This document shows, in pieces, positions 1 through 21,700 of a DNA stretch of 55,480 bases (its first letter is position 1; each line of letters opens with the position of its first letter). The stretch covers positions 1 through 55,480 of the forward strand of contig JAIPMN010000654.1 of assembly GCA_020650975.1 (NCBI GenBank), in the 5' to 3' direction. The notes under the pieces are model-generated. The model searched no databases, was not told the origin of the DNA, and was given only the letters and a program-made list of their open reading frames with translations. Source of the DNA: Apostichopus californicus. Taxonomy: Eukaryota > Echinodermata > Holothuroidea > Aspidochirotida > Stichopodidae. Made by a program: the position numbers and the translations under genes.

Positions 1-642
1 TCCTGTATATTGAGGAATATGAAAACAGCAAACACCGCTACAACACAATGTTTCTAGTTGTTTCCTATCGGATGAGAAACCACATTCCCTCGGTATTAAT
101 GTTATTGCATTGCAAGTTGTCTAAGTCATAACTGAGTCAGCTGTCAACAAGAATTGGACACACCCCATAAGTACAGTACACAAGTGTTCGCAACTTTTCA
201 CAACTCCAAAGTATTGTAAATATACCGTGCTTCATGTGTATGGGTTGGTAATCCGTTTCAAGCATTTATTTAAATGATAGCAATATCAAGGGGAAATAAT
301 CTGCGATAATAACTTCCCGACGTCCCAGGAAAGCTACGGAAACCAACAAATTCATAGAAACAAGACCAAAACTGAAAGGTCATTTACGCTACAGTGGTTA
401 AAGCTGGGTTCTGCCTCTCATGAATATTCAATATTTCACCACGCGCGATTACTTCTACATAAAAAAAATCAAACCAAAAAATCGCATTCGGCAAGCAATT
501 CTCGATGATTATTGTTTCTGAAACTGTTTATATTTGGTCAAGGGTCAGCGTCTCAACATTTTGGAATTGAGAAAGAATTACGAGGAATCTTCTACTGAAA
601 TTTACTTTATATTATTATAAATCGACTTCGTTGTACATCAGA
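1..642. other. intergenic, no gene seen
   Basis: A/T-rich sequence upstream of the tRNA gene. I see no credible exon, no long open frame and no repeat that I can delimit. Confidence 0.5.
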
Positions 643-714
643 GGTCCCATGGTGTAACGGTTAGCACTCGAGACTCTGAATCTCGCGATCCGAGTTCAAA
701 TCTCGGTGGGACCT
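643..714 (+). tRNA. tRNA-Gln (anticodon CTG)
   Basis: A 72-base cloverleaf can be drawn directly. The acceptor stem pairs GGTCCCA (643-649) with TGGGACC (707-713). The D arm is GTGT...GCAC, the anticodon stem is CGAGA/TCTCG with loop CTCTGAA (anticodon CTG, reading CAG codons), and the T arm is CCGAG TTCAAAT CTCGG. The A box (TGGTGTAACGGTTA) and B box (GAGTTCAAATCTC) are intact. There is no intron and no encoded CCA. A TTTT run at 718-721 follows at once and would terminate RNA polymerase III. It reads as a functional single-copy gene rather than a SINE head, because all stems are fully paired. Confidence 0.96.
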
Positions 715-717
715 AAC

Positions 718-721
718 TTTT
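718..721 (+). terminator. RNA polymerase III terminator of tRNA-Gln
   Basis: A TTTT tract four bases after the discriminator base of the tRNA, the standard Pol III stop signal. Confidence 0.8.
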
Positions 722-1074
722 GTTTCCCTCATGAACAATATTCTTTTGCGAAAGCTTTTCGGGAATTTCTTTCCATTCTATGTCATTTTACGTGTTTGTT
801 TATTTATTCGATCGAAGTACGTGAGCATTTTATTTTCATGGAGTTTGGCTTTTTCTCTCTTTCAAATGAATGAAGCAAAGTATGAAATTATGGCTATTTT
901 CTTTCTCTTCTTTTTCAGTCACTGATCATAAGCTACCAGCCTGGCTCTAGTGAATTGCAAAACTATGACAAGGGGAGGCGAGCGATAAATGTAGAGGAAA
1001 CAGGGATGGAGGGGGAAGTGTGGAATTAGGAGCAGTTGAACTTAGTAGGGAAAAATAAATGTTTAACCTCCTTT

Positions 1075-1461
1075 CAGTGGCGTCACAAGACATTTCAATC
1101 TGGGGGGGGGGGCATGGGGAGGGGGCACAGCACTTAATTAGGGCCGGGGCACAATGTTTATTTGTGAAAGCCGTCCTAGGGGAGGGGTCTAAGGGGAGGT
1201 TTTTTCCATTAATTAAGGGTCCTTAGATGCAATCTGGTGCTATATTTTGCAACTTGAAGTAATTTTATGTTCAAGAATTTTCGGGCTTAGTCTGTCCGAT
1301 ATTTATGTTTTTAATTGAGGCAGATAAAGATTTTCTTTGGAGTATTTCTTATAACACTACAAATCGCATCTGGGGGGAACCTGGTGGGACGAATTTTTTT
1401 GTAGGGCACGTGCCCCGCCCCCCCCCCCCCCACCCCCAGGCCACCCCCGGCGACGCCACTG
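1075..1461. mobile_element. non-autonomous hAT-type DNA transposon (MITE)
   Basis: The ends form a terminal inverted repeat, CAGTGGCGTC at the left and GACGCCACTG at the right. A perfect 8-bp target-site duplication, CCTCCTTT, flanks it at 1067-1074 and 1462-1469. Eight-base duplications and CAGTGGCG termini are typical of the hAT superfamily. The 387-bp interior is rich in G and C runs and has no transposase. The perfect duplication suggests a fairly recent insertion. Confidence 0.88.
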
Positions 1462-2147
1462 CCTCCTTTTATTACAATTTCTTCACTGAATGTTTCATAA
1501 ATGATCATATATGCGATGTCTGAGGCAGATATGTTAAACCAATAGGCCCAATGATTAGCCTGCTGTATCTTCTTTCAAAACTCTTTTTTTCAGTGCAGGT
1601 GCCACAGTTATCCTTGATGACTTTCTCTGCTTTTAATTTTACAAAGGGCAACGTTTGGAAATCTTGATACCAGCCGGCCCGGATGCTGCCATATATATAC
1701 GGCACATTAGGCAATATACATGCATGCTTTATACATGCTGGCCAGATACGGTACAAGTATATGCATAAAATACAACCAAAACGTAGTTTTGAATAGGAGT
1801 TACAATAGTTATCTTACCCTCCTTTCCAACCCCTCCCGACACTTTTTCTTGACACTAAATAACTTTTAATTTACCCGTATCCCACCGGCCCGTAGCCAGG
1901 CCGGGGCATATGTGCATGGGACCGTTCCGCCTTGCATATGACTTATGAGGAATTTAGTTTTCATTTGAACACGACCGAATTGTAATAATAATTAATTGTC
2001 TAAAGATATGTAATAATGACGTTCAGGATACGGTTGTACTAACGCCGTTATACCACTTACCGAGTTTCAATTCAATGTCAGTCTTTAATTGTAGACACCA
2101 AGGTATGCATATGACTCTTGTAACCTATACAACTGCCCATGGGCGCA

Positions 2148-2228
2148 GATCCTGGTGGGGACAACGGGACGCGTCCCCACCAACTTTTTCAGTGGTGGGG
2201 ACATGATATACCGTGTCCCCACCAATTT
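2148..2228. repeat. G/C-rich inverted repeat, probable transposon remnant
   Basis: GGTGGGGAC and its complement GTCCCCACC recur four times within about 80 bases, so the stretch can fold on itself. It looks like a piece of a dispersed element; I could not define ends or a target-site duplication. Confidence 0.35.
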
Positions 2229-4089
2229 GTCTTGACCAAACCAAACGCAGTATTTCAAATTCCCCTGTATTGAACTTTGGCGCAGTTTGATCCAGCATTG
2301 TGCATATGACATGCAGCAATTCTCATTTTATTATATTTATCCACAGTTTTTAATATTTGGACCGAAATCGCATTTGCGGCAGTCTATAATTGTTTAACTG
2401 GAGAGGACCCCAAACCAATCGCATACAAAAGTCTACTTGGATTATTTGTCACCTGATTTTTTTTACTGCAGACGCCCATGTATTTCCTATATATTTCTAT
2501 ATATTTCTATATATTCTATATTATTTCTATATATTTCTAAGCCATGAGATCTAAAATTTAAGGAGGTTTGGGAGCATCATTGGGTCTGGGAAGTGTTATT
2601 TCCGGTGATCTGGGAGGTATATTTGCCAAAAAATATCTTGACATCTCTTGAAATGGATTTCGACGATTGTAATTTTATGTCCCGTTCTCTGCGCAGTGCA
2701 TTTTACCCAATAAAAAAAACCCATCTCTGTGACAAACCATTTGATAGTAAAGCCGAACAACTTTGTTAGTTGGCGCTCGTCCTGTTCGTGTTATGATAGT
2801 ACATTCACAGGTGCCCTGGCTAAGGTGCAGCTCAGTTCCACAGAACCTGTGTAAAGTAACTTTCCAAAAGACACTTTCAAAAGTGTTATAGAACTTTATA
2901 AGCTAAATAGTATTTGCAATCTCCCCTTAATTACAGGAGATGTTAACCCACTTATCATGTTCAGTTTATATGATAGAGACCCTTTTGATGAACAATTCCC
3001 CAAACAGATGAGAAAAATATTGCTCCGTGGTCGGAGATATCCTAGTTTAAAAGTCGTGTTTGAGAGCTGCCATATTGTAACTCTGTGATGTCACAGTACA
3101 ATTACGATCTGAAACTTTTTAATTGAATTTTCTACTCAAAATTTCATGGTACAATGTCATCATTGTTGACCCTGAAAGCAACACTATTATAACATTACAT
3201 TAAACCTGTCATATTTCCCAAATGGAATAAAAAAAAGTTATTAGCTGTTTGCTGGATCATGAGTTGTTCACCATAGTAATCAAATAGGCAACGATGACGG
3301 TTCAATGTGTATAACTCTGTCGAAGGGGGGGGGGGGGAGGTCATTATATGTGGAGCGGGTTCATTATATGTATTTATAATTATCAAGAATGCGTGCAAAA
3401 TTTGTTCCAGTGAAATATTTATTCAATCCACAGCAGCAACTGTCCGCAAACACTCATACAGGATGCATCAACTCTTACGGCGAGAACGGGCATTTTTTAC
3501 TTCATACGGTAGTTAAACGATCAGAATGTTCTACATGCGCCTTGTCCATCTGTTATGTTAAAATATCCCGCTTCTACCATATATGTTATGAATATGCCTA
3601 GCGTAGTATGCATTTGGAAATGCCAAATACAATCCCAATGATAGTATAAACAAAACTAATGGCTGAAGAAAAAACGCAAGTTACAAATTTGTTGCTTTGT
3701 GATGTCAGTTGTAGACAATTCTACAGTCTGGTATTTGAAAGACACATAAAACATGCCTGTTTGTTCGTCATCAGCATACCTATAACATGGGTTTGAATTT
3801 GTTATTTTTTTTTAGACCGTAGATGGACAAATATATGCTCTTGTATTCTTGTTCAAACTTGACGGATGCACAAGATTCCTCTACCAATGGCGTTCAATCA
3901 AATGGATTGCATCATACTATCGTGCAATCCAATGGAATCCACATGCACGCATACGTTAGTTCCTGAACGTATGTAAAGTAAGAAAAATAAAACCAGCGGC
4001 AGTAGAAACATTACAGAAATAACTATCGTTACACTACAGCGCTGGTCGACACCACCTACATTTCCGATTTTACCATTGAAAGTTTTAAC

Positions 4090-13900
<9,811 letters not shown>

Positions 13901-16900
13901 TGACCCGTGCTTCTAAAAGCTGCCGATCCACGTCCAATGCCAAACAAAAGATGGCGTGTGGTCCTCTTCACCTTGCTCATATCATCTACTACTCCACGAA
14001 AGATACCATTTCAAATGGGTTTTCGAGAACGATAGATGGAAAACAAACTGAAATGTTTGGCCTTCCAAAGGTGTCAGTGGCTTCGTAAGAAGTAAGACTG
14101 GTTTCAATGAAAACATTAAACTCATCAGTTGTGGGACTCAAGCTTTTGAAGACGATTACTGGGTGTTTATTGTTCTTGCAATGTTTGTGATTACTGTAGG
14201 GACTATAGAATCATCTTGTGTAATCATTCTGGCAAAGAGGAATTGGAGGTGCCTGTAGACAAAGTTAAGACGCTCCATATTTGCAAGATATTCCGGGACA
14301 TTTTATCTCTTTTGCCTTGGCATGCAGGTTTCATAATCAGATGTGGGGGGTGGGTCTAGTCCACCAATTTCAAATATGTCATTAATCTTACTATTTATAG
14401 TTTCTCCTGAAATGATAACAGGATTTAGACTGGCATCTTTGGATTTGGTTCCTTGCTAAGGTTATATTATCAAAGAAATGTTATTAAATCAACTCTATTT
14501 TCCTCATTCTTTTCGAGTTAATGGTGATGTAAGAGAGAAAGTGTTAAAATGTGTAGTTTCTTAATCAAGGAGAAAATCCAACAATTGTATTTGGTGGGTT
14601 TTAAGGTGTGCCAATGTAATGATGTTTATATCTGTACGATATTAATTAACGGCTGAATTAAAACGGCTGAATTAAAATGAAATGCAGTCGCCTAACGTCT
14701 CCTATCGATCCATTAGCTTACAACTAAACAATCATTTATGGCCAGGATTAATGTTAAGATGGAATCTTGCTATTCCCTGTTTAAATTTGATTACACATAT
14801 GTGTTATACATTGAGTAATTCCAGTGAGCTTCATGGGTTTTTGCTGCAGAAGGGAAGCAGCGATGATATAAAGCAGGGTTGTCCAACCTTTTGCAGAGGA
14901 GGGCCACATGGAATGATTATGATGAAGGAGGGGGCCGCATGAACCCTACACTCAATTTTTCGATTTTTTACCCGAAGCCCAAGGCAACAAAATGTGAGCA
15001 CTGCACGCGGAGCGCACTGATTTATTTTCCTTCCTGATAAAACAGATGAATAAAGTTCAGCCGACGCCCCCCCCCCCTCCGCTGAGAGAGTGTCACACAA
15101 ACTGACCTGTATGCATTTTTTGGACCCAGAAGGTTCGAATGATTGATTATATAGCTTCAAATTGTTATCAATAAATCTGCTCACTTAAAATTTCGCACCG
15201 TAGAGCATCTCTGGCGGGCCGGACGCAAACCTGCGGCGGGCCGGACTGTGGCCCGCGGGCCGTAGGTTGGACAACCCTGATATAAAGAGATAACCTCAAC
15301 AAAAGAAATGCAATTTACTTTTGTTTTTAAACATTGTTATTCCTTCATGATAATTCAAAATTATTCAAAAAAGAGATTTAGAATCCCAATGGTCCATATC
15401 TGATCAATATTTAAGATCTTATTATACCTGCCATCCCATTAGGTAGGTCACTGGCCTCTTTTCATGCACTTCACATTACTTTCAAAAATGTTCGACAAAC
15501 AAATAAAAAAATGTGTAAACAAAAATTATTTAGTTTTGCTTTTCATTCTTTTCTGAGTTGATGTCAAACAAGTAAGTTTTAAACTCTCTTAGAAAACTTA
15601 CAAAGAAGAAAAAAATTGCGAATATCCACATTGTTTTAATTTATGTAAACGACCTTTTACCATAACTATGCCATTAATCCATGTCATTCTTCCGCATTAT
15701 TCGACATGTCTCGTTGCTACTGTACATAATAACATTTACCATCTTCATCCAGCCCAGAAATGTAATACTCTTCGACAGGCATTGTCTTTTTGTCTTACAA
15801 AAGTAGGTAGTTTAAATTACAGAGACTGCAAAACATTGGTTCCATAGATAGTAATGAAGATAAACCAATTTATAAAGGTTATTTTCATCTTACCAACAAA
15901 AAAGGAAAAAACAATTTCTCAAAATATCAACAATGTTACAACACAAGGTGCATCTGACACTTTCAAACACACTTCAATAAACAGTTGAGTGAATTTTTTA
16001 ATAATCATAAATACATGCTTAAAGTTCTCTTTCTGAGATGAAAGGACTAAACACCACCTCCAAATACTTTACAAGGCTCTTTGATATATTTCTCTATTGA
16101 ACTCACTGTTTGTTTCAATCTACAAAATGCTCTCCTCATCTTGAGAAAACAACAAAACAAAAGAATATCATAACTTAATATTTTATATTTCTATTCTGAT
16201 ATTCCTTTGTAAGGTTTGATCATACTGAGAGGAAAAAAACGGACATTGCACTATATCAACCAAATTCTCCCTTCTCTCCTCCCTGGCCCCTCCCCTGCCC
16301 CCTCCCTACCTACCTTCCCTTGTTTGTTCTTGTTAACTCTCTTTTGACAAATACGGATGCTTATCATAAGCTCGAGGAAATCAAAGATGTCATTTTAATA
16401 TACCAAAGATTCGTGTGATACAGAATGGCATTCCAAAACAAAACAAGAAGCAAACAAGCTATGATTACAAGATAATTATTAAAGATGAAGATTTCATGTC
16501 CATAAGGCATCATTTTTTTTCCCATTAAGTTAACTTTATACTGATGAAGACATGCTGATATTTACACACACTTTTATTGACAAACGTTTTGCCCGAGACC
16601 GATCACCTTCGCATTTTTTACGGCACAGACTAACATACTAGAGAGATAAGTACATAGACAATTTAAGACAAGGCAAGCAGTCATGGAAAAAAAAAATTTA
16701 GTAATGATAATAATTGTAATAATTGCACCTCACTACAGTAGCTTCAATTTCAAAGTCTTTCTTTTGTAAAAAGATGAACTTGAAAAATATCATGCAAGAA
16801 AAAAACACTAGCAAACATTGTTTCGACAAGTGAAAAAAAAGGAGGGAAAAAAAAACAAAGAATAATGATATTAAAATATGGGTGGTATCGTCCTTTGGAA

Positions 16901-18660
16901 ATAGAACTACAGATGCCAAGAAAACAGATGTTTGACCTGGTAAAAATCATGTAGTTTCAAAGGACAAAAATATCTCAAAGTATAAACATAAAAAGAAAAA
17001 GAAAGACAAATAACATTTTGTAAATTATCTCAACAAAAAAGAGAAGATGAAATTTTGATTCATTGTCTGGTATCAAAACGAAACTATTGGAAGAAAATAG
17101 AAAAGGAATATGTTGTGACCCTAAAAAAAACAAAAAACAAAATATTTACAGACAAATCAAAAGAAAAGAAATATCAACCAATGATTTTTAATCACTGGGC
17201 ATAATTATTTACAATTTATTTGGCTTTGACAAATACCATAACTAGATCTTAGAATACTTGCTCTAGAAATGCTGAATTTTGTGATCCTAATGTCACAAGG
17301 AAATTAATGAATGTTAAGAATATATGTAAAGTATAATGCTGACTTTTTCATTTCACCAAAAGATTGCAAGGCGGCTTATATTTTTTCTCCAAGCTTTTCT
17401 TGTTTGGATATAAAGCCTCTATGAACGTAAGTGATTCCGAGAGATTTGCAAGAGGTTTCAAAGCTTCAAGACATATGTGAGAAATGGACATCATTATGTT
17501 AGTACAAAAGAAGCAAAATACAGAGGTGAGGGAGAGAGGGGTAGGGAGGGGGTAGGATGTGGGTAGAAGGGGGGGAGGATGGGAGACCATGCACTTAATA
17601 ATCTGGAGTGGTCTGTAACGACACAATGAATTGATAAAAGAACTCTAAACAAATTGTAGCAAATGCCAGTATTACCCTAGTGCATCGAGTTATTTATCCT
17701 CAGTGGTTCAAAATTGGGCTGGCTGCACCTCGTAACAGGTTAAGTAAAACCTGTATCAGGTTCAGGTTCATGCAGTAAAACCTGCATCAGGTTCCACAGA
17801 GAAATCAACTTGTAATATTTATAACACTGCATAAAATGTTAGTAGGATAATGTTAAGCAAAGCTGGAGTGAACTAGTTTTGGCACTACCTTTTCATATAA
17901 GTAAATGAAGAAATTGACATAGGAAAAGCTTTTATTTTTTGTAAGACTCTCTCGACAAAAAAAGGAAAATAAGTCGCTTTCATTCATCCTTCGTCAAGAG
18001 CATTGTCTTTAACGATATGATGTTCTAGATGGAGAAGTGCAAATTTGACGATTTTAAAGGTTCAGGGACCAGCATCACACCGAACAAAATTTACAAGAAA
18101 GTTGCAAAAAAAGGACTACATCATCTTCCTTTCAAGAATATTTACAAATAATATTATTAAACATGTTAAAGATTATCACACTTTTATTGTACAAGGAGGT
18201 GAGTATAATACACTGTTGGGAAGCCCTGTTTAAATATCATCATACCATCCATGAATATAGGATGGCCACAGATATGAAGTGGTTGTCTAATAATGCTTCC
18301 CTATTCAGCCAAATTGTATTAAAGTCGGACAGAATTGTCAAACACTTCCTTATAGTTTAAGTCTTAATATTAACATCAACTTGCAAAAGTTTTGAAAAGA
18401 GGATAATGCGTCCGTGGAGAAGAAATAGAAGCAGAAATACAAATAACGGCATCCCACCAGAGAAGGAGCTTAGAATGAATTCAGTTATGTTTTATAATGT
18501 AAAATTGCCATGATTAAATTGATTTTTTATCTTTACTATTAAAGAAAAAAAGTATAATAATGCAGATGATGGCAGATGCTGGTCAAAACTGAATCTTCCT
18601 CCACGGCAAACGAGATGACAAAGCTTTGTTCGAGGGTTTCACCGAGTTATTAAAATCGCC
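13901..18660. other. intergenic/3'UTR space between convergent HARS and MYCBP2
   Basis: No credible exon. It should contain both 3' UTRs. Candidate poly(A) signals for HARS include ATTAAA at 14115-14120. On the minus strand AATAAA (TTTATT on the plus) occurs near 17932 and 16572 and could serve MYCBP2. A hAT-type element sits at 14874-15279. Between about 15300 and 17700 the plus strand is A-rich, which on the MYCBP2 strand is T-rich as in long 3' UTRs. Which signal is used cannot be told. Confidence 0.55.
14874..15279. mobile_element. non-autonomous hAT-type DNA transposon (MITE)
   Basis: The terminal inverted repeat is CAGGGTTGTCCAACCT at the left and AGGTTGGACAACCCTG at the right, perfect over 16 bases. 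A perfect 8-bp target-site duplication, ATATAAAG, lies at 14866-14873 and 15280-15287. No transposase is encoded. Subterminal GGGCCAC/GTGGCCC segments extend the pairing. The ends, size (406 bp) and 8-bp duplication are those of the hAT superfamily, different from the family at 1075. Confidence 0.93.
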
Positions 18661-18776
18661 TCAGAAGGTGTGAGTGTTCCGACAAATTCCGCATCCCAGT
18701 GCGTATTCTTCGCCTGTGGCGGGATGTTCTACGTGTAGAGGGCACTCTTCTCCTTCTAACTGTATGGCTCCTGGTC
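18661..18776 (-). CDS. MYCBP2: MYCBP2 exon w50 (last coding exon, tandem-cysteine C-terminus)
   Basis: Ends [19 protein letters not shown] then GICRNTHTF and TGA (TCA at 18661-18663). This is the characteristic C-terminus of the PAM/Highwire family with its last zinc-binding cysteines. Enters in phase 1 through acceptor CTACAG. Confidence 0.97.
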
Positions 18777-21700
18777 CTGTAGCCGAAATGAAACGTTAAC
18801 ATTCACTGATGTTAGGATCAACATCAACTGATCGACTGATCAACTGATCGACTGATCAACTGATCGACTGATCAACTGATCGACATCAACTGATGTTAGG
18901 ATGTATGAACTGGAGTACCAATGGAGGAACAAAACTCGCATTGCATCTGCTTGGTTTGACGTCAGTGTAAGCATACTAGGGTGGCTTTGAGGGTAATAAT
19001 CAATTCAGTGTGTTTATATAAAGTGTTTTATATGCTGTCATTAATTTGTGAATATATGTTAAAAGGACCTTCAAAATGGCCTGACACTCCTCATGTCACG
19101 AAATTCCCCTAACGATCTGTTCACATTCCACAAATTTGAATGATGTCATGCTAATGTAGAATGAATAAGAGCATTTAAAAACTGCAGGCCTGCAGACCAC
19201 AGTAACAGGGAAATCGTGAGTTGAACAGACATGGGTTACAGCAGTGGGTTAGATTGAACTAGAAATCACCTCTTCCCCTCCCAGCCTCCATATACCAACA
19301 TAAACCACTTTAATATACCCAGCAGGACTGTTACCACACAGCCCTTCTAATCTTTAAAAACTCACCAGCAGGGCAATGGGGCAGTTCCGTCTTGGATATA
19401 CTGGTAATCCACTGAAACTTTATCATGACATGGGTTACAGAAGTGGGTTGAACCAGAAATAGACAGAAGCAGTCACCTCTTCCCCTCACAGCCTCCATAC
19501 CCCTTCCCCTTCCCCCCACCCACCAAACATATACCACTGTATATACCCAGCAGGACTATACAACACAGCCCCCTCCAACCTTTAAAAACTTACCAGCAGG
19601 GCAATGGGGCAGTTCCGTCTTGGACATACTGGTAATCCACTGAAAGTTATCATGACATGGGTTACAGAAGTGGGTTGAACCGAAGCAGAAATAGACAGCC
19701 ACAGAACAACAGTAGCGACACTTGTACTCTAAGTAATCTGTGCCGTGTTTAGGACAAAGCTGAAATCAAGACAAATATATCAATTGAAATCGTTCGTTCG
19801 ACAAAAAAGCAATCTAAATGTATTTCAATATTCCGGCAGCTTTATCTAATTAATACAGCTCAAAGTTTGATAGAAGTATTTTACCTCTTTCAAGTGAAAC
19901 CAAATAGACTGAAGAGGAAGAAAGCTTGCTACATGGTTTGACATCGTGTTTGAATGTCTCTCGGCTTCCTATGTACTAACTATCATGCCGAGGTTCTCTT
20001 ACTTTAATCTCCCCCCCCCCTCCCTCCCCTTCGACCCTGCTTGTGTCCTTACCTGTGCTCTGGCTACATCTGAACATCCTCCACAGATCAGCTCGGCTGG
20101 ATTGAAATCACCATAACCAGCTGCTGCTGCGTCTTGATCGCATCTAGCCTCTCCTCCATAGTAGGCCTGATGATCAATTAATTATCTCAATCAATCAACC
20201 AATCATATAGCATATTTAAAAAAACAAAAATGTAATTTACAAACTAGGGAACAGATGCACTAGTAATGACTCCCAGCTTTAGAACAGCATTTACGAGGAT
20301 TCTCAACCTGATGACTAGGTTTGCCTATGATACACTCAATTATTGTTGTCTGTCATTTGAATTTACAATCTCTAACATAAAGTTCTCTGTAACAGCCCAA
20401 AAATATGTTTCAATGACCAAACATTTCACTCTATTTTTACTGTCTCCTTCAGAGAATCTCACCGGATAAAGCACAACTCATTGCCTGACGAAATTGCTCT
20501 GGGTGGGGGGGGGGGGGGGGGGGGGGGGGGATTCCAATTTTTAGCAAAATACAATTTGGCATCAACAATTTGGATAAGTGCACCTTGCAATCTAAGAACA
20601 GAACCAAGGCTCATGTTTCGCCACCTGCTTTCTTACCTTTGAGCACTTGAAGCAGACGTAGTAAGCATATCTATTCATGGCAAATCCAGCTGGGTTGTTG
20701 TGATATCTCGCTCCCGGAGTAGTGACCGCTTCACATTTATCCAGGCCCTCGTACTCTAGTCTCATCAAGGCCTTACGTCTCACATCCGCCTCTAAGGTTT
20801 GGATTGGGGCCAGATCCTCTTGAAGTGATTTGTGGTTGATCGAGGCCTAAAAATAAACAAATCAACATCACATCACTTTTAAGGGATGGACATGAAGACA
20901 TGGAGTTCAAGGGCTACCTTACGCTATACGTATAATAGATTGACGCTAAAATGTGATGACTGATTGGAGCATGAAAAATCAAATTTTGTTCCGAAATGAG
21001 ACCTTTTTTCTTTTAGATGATCAAACACAGATCTTACCTTACATATAGGACAGAGAGTGAATCCAAATGTGATCCTGGGTCCGACCCACCTCTTCTCCAG
21101 GACAACTTTACAGCAGTGTTGGTGAAAGACATGACCACAGTCAAGCTACAAAAAAATATATGTGTGTGCAGATAGATTTTATTATTAATCAAAACTGTTA
21201 AAATCATTTTATTGAAAAGATATATCTACAAGAACCTTCTCCAGAAAAAATTTGATGGCATTTATGCAAATTTTTTGGTTTCCATGGATATCGCTATTTA
21301 AAATTTAGTGCTTTAGTACCCTTAATGGATTATTTTACAAGTGAGTGCACAGGAAAGAAATTTGTAAATATCTAATTTTGTCTACAACTGCCATCTCCCC
21401 CTCCCCCCACCCTACTCAGGTGTGTTTGACATATAATGTCACTTTCTAGCAAGATATCCAGGAATTAATGGAATTAGGGTCTGTAATACAATCTTTCTCA
21501 TGGACCATGTCCTTAAAATTCCAAAATAAATGGGAACATGAGTACAGCTATTGAAAAGGTTTATACACTAACACTGCAATCGCAGGTTAACATTTATGTT
21601 AATAACACTATGACATTTCAGCCATAAGAAGTTGTCCCTCCCCATCACCCCCCCCCCCCCACCCCAATAAAATAAATAAAAGCACTCCAGAACCTGTAAC

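Larger units (their letters stand above)
722..4089. other. intergenic between tRNA-Gln and HARS
   Basis: No credible exon. It holds the hAT-type element at 1075-1461, a G/C-rich inverted repeat near 2148-2228, an A/T-rich (TATATTTC)-like stretch near 2480-2540 and a G run near 3327. The last part should contain the HARS promoter and 5'UTR; no TATA box could be assigned. Confidence 0.5.

Noticed and set aside
731..925. 64-codon open frame right after the tRNA gene
   Set aside because: Hydrophobic low-complexity translation of A/T-rich DNA, no start context, homology or splice support.
2085..2319. Two overlapping minus-strand open frames
   Set aside because: They read through a short inverted repeat and match no known protein or splice pattern.
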